Shown piece after piece: positions 35,792-43,577 of a stretch of 64,000 nt of DNA. This DNA is from Arthrobacter sp. Edens01 (GTDB lineage Bacteria; Actinomycetota; Actinomycetes; Actinomycetales; Micrococcaceae), in assembly GCF_001307035.1 (NCBI RefSeq), contig NZ_LKIU01000005.1:1288300-1352299 (forward strand). Direction: 5' to 3'. The notes beneath the pieces were generated by a model that saw nothing but the letters and a program-made list of their open reading frames with translations, did no database searches and had not been told where the DNA came from. Each line of letters opens with the position of its first letter. Positions within the stretch are counted from its first letter, which is position 1. The translations under genes were made by a program, and so were the position numbers.

Positions 35792-36592
35792 TTAGAAAAC
35801 CATAATCCACAGTGCCCCGAGGCCCAGCAGCACGATCACCGTACGCAGCACAACGGGGTGCAGCCGGCGCCCGACGGCGGCACCGATGAAGCCGCCGATC
35901 AGTGAGCCGACGGCGATCAGCGCCACGACCGGCCAGACGATCCGGTCGAAGGCAAACAGCATGTACGACGCCGCTGCCACCAGGTTCACTCCCAGAACCA
36001 GGATGTTCTTGACGGCATTGGCGTTCTGGAGCGTCCCGTGCAGGAAGATGCCGAGGATACCCACCAGCAGGATGCCCTGCGCCGCCACGAAGTAGCCGCC
36101 GTAGACGCCTGCCAGGTAGATCAGCACTGTCAGCGTCCAGGACGGTCTGGCGGGCCCCTGCAGCACTGTTCCGGGTTCGGCGCTCCGGGCTGCCCGCTCG
36201 CGCACCCAGGACTGCAGCTTGGGCTGGAAGACGACGAACAGCAGTGCCACGACGATCAGGAACGGGGCGACGGTTCCGAACACGTCCTCTGGCAGGTGCA
36301 GCAGCAGCCAGGCTCCGGTGATGCCGCCGAGAATCGAGGCGGGCAGCAGGCGGAGAAGCGTGCCGCCAAGTCCCGCAAGTTCCCTGCGGTAGCCCCAGGA
36401 CCCGGCGATGTTGCCGGCTACCAGGCCCATGGCGTTGCTGATGGTGGCGGCGACCGGCGCGTAGCCGAGGGCCACCAGCACCGGGAACGTCACAAGTGTT
36501 CCGGAGCCAACGATTGCGTTGATGGTTCCGGCCCAGAGGCCGGCGAAAAGTACCAGGGCGTCATGAAGCCACCCTGCGGAAGACAGGAGCAT
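35792..36592 (-). CDS. TauE/SafE (TSUP) family transporter
   Basis: A 266-residue membrane protein of the TSUP family, which moves sulfite, sulfoacetate or similar anions, often outward. Two repeats of about four hydrophobic segments are visible; the first repeat has GTINAIVGSGTLVTFPVLVALG near residues 22-43 (given in parts: GTINAIVGSG and LVTFPVLVALG) and the second YGGYFVAAQGILLVGILG. An unstructured polar stretch lies between. It is 14 nt after the ABC ATPase gene and abuts the methyltransferase gene, all on one strand, but the ABC gene is not an obvious functional partner. Confidence 0.88.
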   Translation of the reverse strand: MLLSSAGWLHDALVLFAGLWAGTINAIVGSGTLVTFPVLVALGYAPVAATISNAMGLVAGNIAGSWGYRRELAGLGGTLLRLLPASILGGITGAWLLLHLPEDVFGTVAPFLIVVALLFVVFQPKLQSWVRERAARSAEPGTVLQGPARPSWTLTVLIYLAGVYGGYFVAAQGILLVGILGIFLHGTLQNANAVKNILVLGVNLVAAASYMLFAFDRIVWPVVALIAVGSLIGGFIGAAVGRRLHPVVLRTVIVLLGLGALWIMVF

Positions 36593-36606
36593 GGAGGAGC
36601 AGCTGC

Positions 36607-37395
36607 TTACCGGCGCGCGGTTGCGCTGTAGCGTCCTGCTGCGTCGCGCTGCACGGTGAGCGGCAGGTCAAACGCGGTGCTCAGGTGTTCCTCGGTGAAG
36701 ACGGTGTCGATCTCACCGGCTGCCACAACGGCGCCGTCCCGCATGAGCAGTGCGTGGGTGAATCCCGGCGGTACTTCTTCGAGGTGGTGGGTGACCAGGA
36801 CGATCGCGGGTGCCTCTTCATCGGCTGCCAGATTCGCCAGGCGCTGCACAAGGTCTTCGCGGCCGGCCAGGTCCAGGCCTGCAGCCGGTTCATCCAGCAG
36901 CAGCAGCTCAGGATCGGTCATCAGTGCCCGGGCGATCTGGACGCGCTTGCGTTCGCCTTCGCTGAGCGAGGAGAAGCGGCGGTTGATGTAGGTGGACATC
37001 CCCCAGTCGTGCAGGAGGTGGAAAGCGCGCCGCTCATCGAGCTTTTCGTACTTTTCACGCCAGCGTCCGGTCATGCCGTAGGCAGCAGTCAGCACCACGT
37101 TGAGGACGGTTTCGTGCTCGGGAATCTGGTTCGCCAGTGCCGCGGAGGCCAGCCCAATGCGGGGACGCAGCTCAAAGACATCCACAGCGCCAAGGACTTC
37201 CTCAAGGATCCCGGCCATGCCGCGGGTGGGATGCATCCGGCCGCCGGCGATCTGCAGCAGTGTAGTCTTGCCGGCTCCGTTGGGTCCCATGATGACCCAG
37301 CGTTCGCCTTCCCTCACCTGCCAGTCAACGCCGTCCAACAGGGTCTTTCCGCCCCGGACGACACTTACTCCGGCAAATTCAAGAACATCACTCAT
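36607..37395 (-). CDS. ABC transporter ATP-binding protein, stand-alone
   Basis: A 262-residue ABC ATPase. Walker A GPNGAGKTT lies near residue 35-43, the signature LSEGERKRVQIARAL near 136, Walker B LLLLDEPAAGLD near 158, and the H-loop VTHHLEEVP near 193. No membrane partner is adjacent; sequences like this are common in Actinobacteria beside TSUP and serB genes. Two starts are possible, GTG 37407 and ATG 37395; the ATG is preferred because the rest aligns with MSDVLEFAGVSVVRGG and TAGTGT (37409-37404) lies 8 nt upstream. Divergent from serB across a 114-nt spacer. Confidence 0.88.
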   Translation of the reverse strand: MSDVLEFAGVSVVRGGKTLLDGVDWQVREGERWVIMGPNGAGKTTLLQIAGGRMHPTRGMAGILEEVLGAVDVFELRPRIGLASAALANQIPEHETVLNVVLTAAYGMTGRWREKYEKLDERRAFHLLHDWGMSTYINRRFSSLSEGERKRVQIARALMTDPELLLLDEPAAGLDLAGREDLVQRLANLAADEEAPAIVLVTHHLEEVPPGFTHALLMRDGAVVAAGEIDTVFTEEHLSTAFDLPLTVQRDAAGRYSATARR

Positions 37396-37509
37396 AGCAG
37401 TAGACACTAGGCTAAAGAAAGGCGCGTTGGCGAAACGCGACGCCGCCGCATGTCCGCACGGCCGTGTCTACCACCGGCCGCTCTTTCCCGCACGCAGAAT
37501 GGAACCCGC

Positions 37510-38424
37510 ATGTCCCCGAATGCCTCTCCGGAGTACAGCGTTGTCAGCTACGGACGCGAATTGGCTGACGCCTACCTCGGCAGTGTCCAGCAGGCCGTTG
37601 TTGCTGCCGGTGCACGGATCGTTGAACTGGAGAACGCGGAGGGGGACGGCTATGTGGCCTCGAAACTGTTTGTAACCTACGACGGCGGCCTGGAAGCGCT
37701 GCGCCTCGCGGTCGCGTCAGCTGCCGCCGCAGCGCTCGACGGCGGTGCAGCGCAGGCGTCAAGCGCCGTCGTCCCCGCTTCGCTGATCCAGCCGGGCCGC
37801 AAACTCCTCGTTATGGATGTTGACTCCACGCTGATCAAACAGGAGGTCATTGAACTGCTCGCAGCACATGCAGGCAAGGAAGAAGAAGTTGCTGCCGTGA
37901 CCGAAGCCGCCATGCGCGGTGAGCTCGACTTCGCACAGAGCCTCCACGCCAGGGTGAAGACACTGGCCGGGCTGCCGGAGTCTGTGATCGCTGAAGTGGG
38001 GACCAGGATTGAACTCTCCGACGGCGCGGAGGCCCTGGTGAAGGCCTTCCTGTCCGCCGGGCATGCCGTGGCCGTTGTTTCCGGAGGATTCAACCAGGTC
38101 CTTGCCCCGCTTGCGCAGCGGCTGGAACTGACTTGTGCCCGGGCCAATGAACTGGGAGTCGAAAACGGCGTCCTGACCGGCAAAGTTGCCGGTCAGGTGG
38201 TGGACCGGGCGGTGAAGGCTCACTCACTTCGGCAATGGGCCGCGGAACTGGGCGTCCGGGAAGACCAGACGATCGCTGTGGGTGACGGCGCGAACGACCT
38301 GGACATGCTTGCGGCGGCCGCACTGGGCGTGGCGTTCAATGCCAAGCCGGCTGTGCAGGCCGCCGCAGATGCCGTGCTGAACCTGCCCAGCCTGGACGTG
38401 GTGCAGCACTTCGTGAAGCTGTAG
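37510..38424 (+). CDS. serB: Phosphoserine phosphatase
   Basis: Catalyses the last step of serine synthesis, hydrolysing O-phosphoserine. The 304-residue protein is a HAD phosphatase with a degenerate N-terminal region (1-95) that may be an ACT-like domain. The nucleophile is Asp103 in MDVDSTLIKQEVIELLA, with VVSGGFNQVLAPLA near 192 and the metal-binding AVGDGANDLDMLAAAALG near 258. The frame opens at 37450, but ATG 37510 is chosen, with GGAAC about 8 nt upstream. It is divergent from the ABC ATPase and converges with an SDR with 3 nt between stops; a perfect palindrome covers both stops. Confidence 0.94.
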   Translation: MSPNASPEYSVVSYGRELADAYLGSVQQAVVAAGARIVELENAEGDGYVASKLFVTYDGGLEALRLAVASAAAAALDGGAAQASSAVVPASLIQPGRKLLVMDVDSTLIKQEVIELLAAHAGKEEEVAAVTEAAMRGELDFAQSLHARVKTLAGLPESVIAEVGTRIELSDGAEALVKAFLSAGHAVAVVSGGFNQVLAPLAQRLELTCARANELGVENGVLTGKVAGQVVDRAVKAHSLRQWAAELGVREDQTIAVGDGANDLDMLAAAALGVAFNAKPAVQAAADAVLNLPSLDVVQHFVKL

Positions 38425-38436
38425 CGCCTAGGCGCT
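38423..38436. repeat. 14-bp palindrome across the serB/SDR stop codons
   Basis: AGCGCCTAGGCGCT is a perfect palindrome. It overlaps the serB TAG stop (38422-38424) and wholly contains the minus-strand SDR stop (38428-38430). It could form a small hairpin at both mRNA ends. Confidence 0.6.
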
Positions 38437-39171
38437 GAGGTAGTCCGCTCCGCCCACATACTCGGTGTGGCCGGTGGGTACATCGGCAAGAGCCATGCGG
38501 GCTACCTCGGCGGCGAATTCCTCGACGGAATAGAGCCGGCCGGCTTCTTCCCGGCGTGCTTCAATCGCTCCGGGGTTGGCACGGTCGAGCAGGGTTGCCG
38601 TGACGGTTCCTTCGATCATGTCGCCGGAAACAACCACCAGGGAAATGCCCTTCTCCTCCAGCTCGCCGATCATGGCGCGCAGGGCATCCTCGCCTGCGCG
38701 CTTGCTGCGGGCCACCGGCTCGTACTCGGGCATGGTGGGAACCGTGTTGATGAAGTGGGCCTGGTGGCTGGTAACGAAAACCACCCGGGAACCGGGCTTC
38801 ATCTGCGCGGCTGCAGCGGTGAGCATGTTCACCTGGGCATCGCGGTTGAGCTTGAGCGCGTAGTTATCCTCCACTCCGGTCTCCATTCCGCCGGAGGCGT
38901 TCAGGACCAGCAGGTCCAGGCTCCCAAAGGAGTTTAGTGCCGCTTCGACCAGTGCTGCCGGACCTTCGGGGGACGTCAGGTCGGCACCCACGGCAACAGC
39001 GCGGCCCCCTGCCGCTTCAATCCCGGCAACCACCTTGTTGGCCCGGGGCGCCTTCTGGCGGTAATTGACCACTACCCCGGCACCTTCAGCGGCCACCAGT
39101 TTGGCGACCTCCGCTCCGATGCCGCGGGAAGAACCGGTGACGATTGCGCCCTTGTGCTCAAGCTGGCCCAT
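38428..39171 (-). CDS. SDR family oxidoreductase
   Basis: A 247-residue short-chain dehydrogenase. The coenzyme loop is TGSSRGIGAEVAK, with NASGGMETG taking the place of NNAG. The serine region reads VVFVTSHQAHFI (Ser), and the Tyr-Lys pair is seen as YEPVARSKRAGEDALRA near residue 148-162, so Y-x3-x-K spacing is a little irregular. ATG 39171 is chosen over the upstream frame because AAAGGAG lies 5 nt before it and MGQLEHKGAIVTGSS is a typical N-terminus. Substrate unknown. It follows fabG on the same strand with a gap of about 120 nt. Confidence 0.85.
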   Translation of the reverse strand: MGQLEHKGAIVTGSSRGIGAEVAKLVAAEGAGVVVNYRQKAPRANKVVAGIEAAGGRAVAVGADLTSPEGPAALVEAALNSFGSLDLLVLNASGGMETGVEDNYALKLNRDAQVNMLTAAAAQMKPGSRVVFVTSHQAHFINTVPTMPEYEPVARSKRAGEDALRAMIGELEEKGISLVVVSGDMIEGTVTATLLDRANPGAIEARREEAGRLYSVEEFAAEVARMALADVPTGHTEYVGGADYLSA

Positions 39172-39290
39172 AAAAACTCCTTTGTGGAAATTGGCTAAAG
39201 ACGTGCTCACTGGTTCCCATCCTGCCAGCCGGTGCGTGCCCGTGCGTTGGTGGAAACCTCCAAGGAATACCCTGCCCGGGTGCGCGCAGG

Positions 39291-40019
39291 CTAGTGGCCC
39301 ATTCCTAGTCCGCCGTCCACGGGGATGACAGCGCCGGAGATGTAGCCCGCTTCCGGACCGGCAATCCAGCGCACGACGGCGGCGACCTCCTCAGGCGCGG
39401 CAAAGCGGCCGGCGGGGATGGAGGACAGGTAGTTCTTCTGGGTGTCCTCCGGCAGGGAGCGGGTCATGTCCGTGTCGATGAAGCCGGGAGCCACAACATT
39501 GGCGGTGATGTTGCGGGAGCCCAGTTCCCGGGTCAGCGACCGGGCAATTCCCACCAGTCCAGCCTTGGAGGCGGCGTAGTTGACCTGGCCCGGCGAGCCG
39601 TACAGTCCCACTACAGAGGAGATGAGGACCACGCGGCCGCGGCGCAGCTTCAGCATCCCCTTGGACGCACGCTTTACCACCCGGAAGGCGCCGGTCAGGT
39701 TTGTGTCTATGACGTCGGTAAAGTCATCCTCGCTCATGCGCAGCAGCAGGGTGTCCCTGGTGATTCCCGCGTTGGCGACCAGCACCTCAACGGGGCCGTG
39801 GGCTGCTTCGACCTCGGTGAAGGCGGCATCAACGGACGCCATGTCCGTCACATCGGCCTTCACTCCGAGCATGCCCTCCGGGACGTCTCCGCTGCGGTAA
39901 GTAATGGCGACTTTGTCTCCGGCTTCGACGAACGCTTTGGCGATAGCCAGGCCTATGCCCCGGTTGCCGCCGGTAACGAGGACGCTGCGGCCGGCCTGGG
40001 TCTGGGAATCGTTCTGCAC
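39291..40019 (-). CDS. fabG: 3-oxoacyl-ACP reductase
   Basis: NADPH-dependent reductase of fatty acid synthesis, 242 residues. Features: VTGGNRGIGLAIA near 16-28, NAGIT near 84, the Ser in VVLISSVVGLYG near 132, the catalytic pair NYAASKAG near 149-156, and the FabG end VAPGFIDTDMTRSLPED plus ISGAVIPVDGGLGMGH. It looks like MabA/FabG1 of mycobacteria but stands without inhA here. The GTG start has AAGGA 8 nt upstream. It is divergent from the DUF3099 gene across a 156-nt spacer. Confidence 0.92.
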   Translation of the reverse strand: MQNDSQTQAGRSVLVTGGNRGIGLAIAKAFVEAGDKVAITYRSGDVPEGMLGVKADVTDMASVDAAFTEVEAAHGPVEVLVANAGITRDTLLLRMSEDDFTDVIDTNLTGAFRVVKRASKGMLKLRRGRVVLISSVVGLYGSPGQVNYAASKAGLVGIARSLTRELGSRNITANVVAPGFIDTDMTRSLPEDTQKNYLSSIPAGRFAAPEEVAAVVRWIAGPEAGYISGAVIPVDGGLGMGH

Positions 40020-40143
40020 AAAAAATCCTTACGTTTAGGGTCGGGGCGTGAGAATCCGATCCTATCGGCGCCGGAGGCAACTACAAGTTCGCCAGCGGCA
40101 GTGAGACAATGGGGAAATCTGTTTGGAGAGTGAAGACCCAGTG

Positions 40144-40179
40144 ATGTCCGGAGATGGTTCAGAAATGACCAAGGGATGA
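40144..40179 (+). CDS. Possible 11-codon leader ORF before the DUF3099 gene
   Basis: ATG 40144 opens a short frame MSGDGSEMTKG ending at TGA, which overlaps the ATG of the DUF3099 gene (ATGA). It is too short for any homology. A weak AAG/GGAG-type site lies upstream. It could allow coupled initiation for the next gene; it may also be chance. Confidence 0.3.
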   Translation: MSGDGSEMTKG

Positions 40180-40571
40180 GCAAGCTATCCCGCCGCAGCG
40201 TCCACGTTCCGCGGATTACGGACGCCCGCTCGGCGCACACCGATGAGATGCATGCGCGCATGGTCAAATACACGATTTCCATGAGCATCCGCATGGTCTG
40301 CTTGTTCCTGCTTTTCTTCGTCCACGGCTGGATGCTGTGGGTGGTAGTGGCGGGCGCAGTCGTGCTCCCGTGGTTCGCCGTCGTCATTGCCAACGGAGGC
40401 AGTGACAGCAGCAACCTTGGCGGAGACTCCCCCTACGAGGCTGCCGCTCCGCAGCAGCTCGAGGCACGGGTTTCCGACGCTCCCGAGAATCCCGGAACCA
40501 CCGTTCTGAGTGGCGAGATTGTCGAAGATCACGGCCCCGCGGGCCGGGGTACGGCGGCGCCGGGAGCATGA
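40176..40571 (+). CDS. DUF3099 domain membrane protein
   Basis: A 131-residue protein of the actinobacterial DUF3099 family, function unknown. The cytosolic N-terminus VPRITDARSAHTDEMHARM is the family motif. Two hydrophobic helices follow (about 34-50 and 53-71, with a short turn at HGW). The C-terminal 60 residues are polar and disordered, a common feature. AAGGG sits just ahead of the ATG, and an 11-codon frame ends on it. The ATGA overlap with the next gene suggests co-translation with the small Cys/His protein and SURF1. Confidence 0.85.
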   Translation: MSKLSRRSVHVPRITDARSAHTDEMHARMVKYTISMSIRMVCLFLLFFVHGWMLWVVVAGAVVLPWFAVVIANGGSDSSNLGGDSPYEAAAPQQLEARVSDAPENPGTTVLSGEIVEDHGPAGRGTAAPGA

Positions 40572-40825
40572 ACCTGCTTGACTCACTGTCCGGCGGCACG
40601 CCGGGCGAAGACCGTGCCCGCTGTTCCCGGAAGGGCTGCCGTGCAGACGCAGACTGGCAGCTGCTCTGGAACAACCCCAGGATTCACACCCCTGAACGAC
40701 GTAAAATATGGCTTGCATGCGGCGAACACCGCAGCTGGCTCGAAGAGTACCTGCAGGCCCGCTCCCTGTGGAAAGAGACGCTCCCCCTTGCCGGGGACGC
40801 CGGAACCGAAAGCGACACACCGTAG
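40568..40825 (+). CDS. Small conserved Cys/His protein beside SURF1
   Basis: An 85-residue soluble protein of unknown function. It contains CSRKGCRADADWQLLWNNP near residues 19-37 and ACGEHRSWLEEYL near 50-62, so two Cys at 19 and 24 plus Cys51 and His54 could form a metal-binding ribbon. I recognise it as a conserved actinobacterial neighbour of SURF1, sometimes loosely called acetone carboxylase, which I do not trust. It overlaps the DUF3099 stop and abuts SURF1 with no gap, so the three are probably one operon. Confidence 0.8.
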   Translation: MNLLDSLSGGTPGEDRARCSRKGCRADADWQLLWNNPRIHTPERRKIWLACGEHRSWLEEYLQARSLWKETLPLAGDAGTESDTP

Positions 40826-41704
40826 ATGTACAAGTTCCTCCTGTCCAGCCGCTGGCTTGGATGGTTTGTCCTGGTGTGTGCGCTGGCAGCAGTCTGCGCC
40901 TTTCTTGGCACTTGGCAGCTCGAACGCCGCGACGCTGTCCGTGAGGACATTGGCTGGGTGGAAACGAACTACTCGGCGGAACCGGTTTCCTTCCAGGAAG
41001 CTGCCGGTTATTTCAAGGAGTTTGACCCGTCGGCCGAATGGCTCCCGGTAGAACTGACCGGCTCGTATGACACGGCAAACCAGCGGATTGTGCGTAACCG
41101 TCCGCTCAACGGACGTCCCGGCTACGAAGTGCTGGTGCCGCTGAGACTCGCTGACGGTACTGCCGTCGCCGTGAACCGCGGCTGGCTCGCGATCGGCAAC
41201 AACGAGGCAGGATGGCCGGACGAGGTGCCTCCGGCTCCGGAGGGCGAAGTCACCGTCACGGCCCGCCTGAAGCCTGCCGAACCCGCCCTGCTTCGCGGCG
41301 CTCCCGAAGGACAGCTTGCCTCGATCGATCTCGCTGAGTACCAGGACCAGATCGGTTACCCGCTTGAACAGGCCGCCTACGTGCTGATGGACACGGAAGA
41401 TCCGGCTCCTGCCACGCGTCCCGAAGCTGCGCCAAAGCCGGACCTGGACGAAGGCCCGCATCTTTCGTATGCGCTCCAGTGGTACGCCTTCGGACTGCTG
41501 TTCTTTGTAGGCTTCGGCTACGCCGCCCGCCAGGAGGCCTGGAACATCATTGAGGCCGGCGAAGAGGATGACGAGGACTGGGACGACGACGATGAAGTCC
41601 ACTCAGCAGCGCCTCTCCCCCGCCGCACACGGCCGGTCCGCAAACGGCGTGGAACCACAGGTGAAGAAGAAGAGGACGCGATCCTCGACGCCCAGGGATA
41701 CTAG
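40826..41704 (+). CDS. SURF1 family cytochrome oxidase assembly protein
   Basis: A 292-residue membrane protein of the SURF1/SHY1 family, involved in inserting heme A into subunit I of cytochrome aa3 oxidase. One helix lies at the N-terminus (GWFVLVCALAAVCAFLGTWQ), a periplasmic domain with the family pattern GRPGYEVLVPLRLADGTAVAV (as GRPGYEVLVPL, AVAVNRGWL) follows, and a second helix lies near residues 210-232 (WYAFGLLFFVGFGYAA). The C-terminal 60 residues are an acidic/basic tail of low complexity, longer than usual. The heme A genes ctaA and ctaB are 11 kb away in this window. Confidence 0.92.
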   Translation: MYKFLLSSRWLGWFVLVCALAAVCAFLGTWQLERRDAVREDIGWVETNYSAEPVSFQEAAGYFKEFDPSAEWLPVELTGSYDTANQRIVRNRPLNGRPGYEVLVPLRLADGTAVAVNRGWLAIGNNEAGWPDEVPPAPEGEVTVTARLKPAEPALLRGAPEGQLASIDLAEYQDQIGYPLEQAAYVLMDTEDPAPATRPEAAPKPDLDEGPHLSYALQWYAFGLLFFVGFGYAARQEAWNIIEAGEEDDEDWDDDDEVHSAAPLPRRTRPVRKRRGTTGEEEEDAILDAQGY

Positions 41705-41719
41705 CGTTCAACAGGCATA

Positions 41720-41760
41720 AAAGTGGCCGCGCACCCCATGAGGGGCCGCGGCCACTTTCG
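41720..41760. terminator. Terminator between SURF1 and the ABC-F gene
   Basis: A 12-bp perfect stem AAAGTGGCCGCG/CGCGGCCACTTT (41720-41731 with 41747-41758) with an inner CCCC-loop-GGGG extension. It has T and A ends on both sides, so it can act on both convergent genes. Confidence 0.85.
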
Positions 41761-41772
41761 CGTCTGCGGACA

Positions 41773-43371
41773 CTAAGCCAGCGTGACGAGCTCCAGGTAA
41801 CCTTCGTTCCAGTGGTCCTCGTCGCCGTCGGGAAGCAGGACAACCCGTTCCGGGTTCAGCGCGGCAACGGCACCCTCATCGTGGCTCACCATAACGACGG
41901 CGCCGGAATAGTTGCTCAGGGCGCCCAGGATTTCCTCACGGGAAGCAGGGTCCAGGTTGTTCGTTGGTTCGTCCAGGAGCAGCACATTCGCTGAGGAAGC
42001 CACAATGGTGGCCAGCGCCAGGCGCGTCTTCTCACCGCCGGAGAGGACTCCGGCAGGCTTATCAACGTCGTCGCCGCTGAACATAAAGGAACCCAGGACG
42101 CTGCGGACCTCCGCATCGTCCATATCCGGTGCGGCGGAGCGCATGTTCTCCAGCACGGTGCGGTCGGTATCCAGGGTTTCGTGTTCCTGGGCGTAGTAGC
42201 CGATTTTCAGTCCGTGGCCGGGAATGATGCGTCCGGTATCGGGGATGTCCACACCGGCCAGCATGCGCAGCAGGGTGGTCTTGCCGGCGCCGTTCAGGCC
42301 AAGGATGACTACCTTCGAACCACGGTCAATCGCCAGGTCCACGTCCGTGAAGATCTCCAGCGAGCCGTAGCTCTTGCTGAGGCCTTCAGCCATCATGGGG
42401 GTCTTCCCGCAGGGGGCGGGATCCGGGAAGCGGAGGGCGGCAACCCGGTCCGTGGCGCGGACAGCGTCGAGGCCGCTCATCAGCCGGTCCACGCGCTTGA
42501 GCATGCTCTGGGCGGCGGACGCACCCGACGCACGGGCCTTCATCTTGTTGGCCTGGGCCAGCAGGGCACCGGCCTTCTTCTCCGTGTTGGCGCGCTCACG
42601 CTTACGGGCGCGTTCGTCCGTCTCACGCTGGACCTTGTAACGCTTCCAGTCCATGTTGTAGATGTCGATCGTGGCGCGGTTGGCGTCCAGGCTGAAGACC
42701 TTGTTGACCGTTGCTTCCAGCAGGCCGGTGTCGTGGCTGATCACGATCAGGCCGCCGGTGTGGTTCTTGAGGAACTCGCGCAGCCAGGCGATTGAATCGG
42801 CGTCGAGGTGGTTGGTGGGCTCATCGAGGAGCATGGTCTCGGCGTCGGAGTACAGGATCCGGGCCAGCTCAACACGGCGGCGCTGGCCGCCGGAGAGTGT
42901 CTTCAGCGGCTGGTTCAGCAGCCGGTCCGGCAGGGCCAGGTTCGCGCAGATGGTCGCGGCCTCGGACTCTGCGGCATATCCGCCGGCGGAGAGGAACTCC
43001 GCTTCGAGCCGGTCGTAGCGCTTCATGGCCTTGTCAGAGACCTTCGAATCGTCGCTGGCCATTTCGTCCTGGCACTTCTTCAGCTCCGTGAGGACCTTGT
43101 CCAGGCCGCGGGCGGAGAGAATGCGGTCCCGGCCCAGCTGTTCCATGTCCGGTGTGCGCGGGTCCTGCGGCAGGTAGCCGATATCCCCGGTGCGCTTGAT
43201 ATGTCCGGCGGCCGGAAGCGTTTCGCCTGCCAGCACCTTGGTCAGCGTGGTCTTACCGGCGCCGTTGCGTCCCACCAATCCAATCTTGTCCCCTTTGTCC
43301 ACACGGAATGAGACCGCTTCCATGAGCAGGCGTGCACCGGCACGAAGCTCGAGTTCAGATACGGCAATCAC
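41773..43371 (-). CDS. ABC-F family ATPase (translation factor type)
   Basis: A 532-residue soluble ATPase with two ABC domains and no membrane part, like EttA/Uup ribosome-associated proteins. First domain: Walker A GRNGAGKTT near residue 35, signature LSGGQRRRVELARIL near 160, Walker B LLDEPTNHLD. A charged helical linker (RETDERARKRERANTEKKAG) lies near 255. Second domain: GLNGAGKTT, LSGGEKTRLALATIV, LLLDEPTNNLD. Antibiotic resistance members belong to the same family, so resistance cannot be excluded, but housekeeping is more likely. The GTG start lies 9-10 nt after AAGG. Confidence 0.92.
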   Translation of the reverse strand: MIAVSELELRAGARLLMEAVSFRVDKGDKIGLVGRNGAGKTTLTKVLAGETLPAAGHIKRTGDIGYLPQDPRTPDMEQLGRDRILSARGLDKVLTELKKCQDEMASDDSKVSDKAMKRYDRLEAEFLSAGGYAAESEAATICANLALPDRLLNQPLKTLSGGQRRRVELARILYSDAETMLLDEPTNHLDADSIAWLREFLKNHTGGLIVISHDTGLLEATVNKVFSLDANRATIDIYNMDWKRYKVQRETDERARKRERANTEKKAGALLAQANKMKARASGASAAQSMLKRVDRLMSGLDAVRATDRVAALRFPDPAPCGKTPMMAEGLSKSYGSLEIFTDVDLAIDRGSKVVILGLNGAGKTTLLRMLAGVDIPDTGRIIPGHGLKIGYYAQEHETLDTDRTVLENMRSAAPDMDDAEVRSVLGSFMFSGDDVDKPAGVLSGGEKTRLALATIVASSANVLLLDEPTNNLDPASREEILGALSNYSGAVVMVSHDEGAVAALNPERVVLLPDGDEDHWNEGYLELVTLA

Positions 43372-43461
43372 TAAGGAGGGACCTTTCGAAGGGTGGGTTC
43401 TACGCAGGTTGTACGCGGATGCCGCGAAGGCAGCCTTTCAAGTCTACCGGTTCGGGACGAT

Positions 43462-43478
43462 TTGTAGGAACCCGACAA
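43462..43478 (+). repeat. Imperfect palindrome, copy 1, upstream of bioY
   Basis: TTGTAGGAACCCGACAA reads as TTGT-n-GG...CC-n-ACAA, a dyad with six of eight pairs matching. A second copy lies at 43550-43566. Together they look like operator sites for the biotin transporter. Confidence 0.5.
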
Positions 43479-43549
43479 CGGTGGACGGGCAGTCCCCGGT
43501 CTAGTCTCGGATTCACCGGGGTGATTCTCCCGGCGCCCTGAGGCGAATG

Positions 43550-43566
43550 TTGTAGGACACCGACGA
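43550..43566 (+). repeat. Imperfect palindrome, copy 2, upstream of bioY
   Basis: TTGTAGGACACCGACGA matches copy 1 at 14 of 17 positions. It ends 11 nt before the bioY ATG. Binding here could block transcription or initiation. Confidence 0.5.
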
Positions 43567-43577
43567 AATGAGCCCAA

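Noticed and set aside
43372-43461. A third copy of the bioY palindrome on the minus strand near 43395
   Set aside because: CTGCGTAGAACCC resembles the motif only over nine positions and has no dyad.
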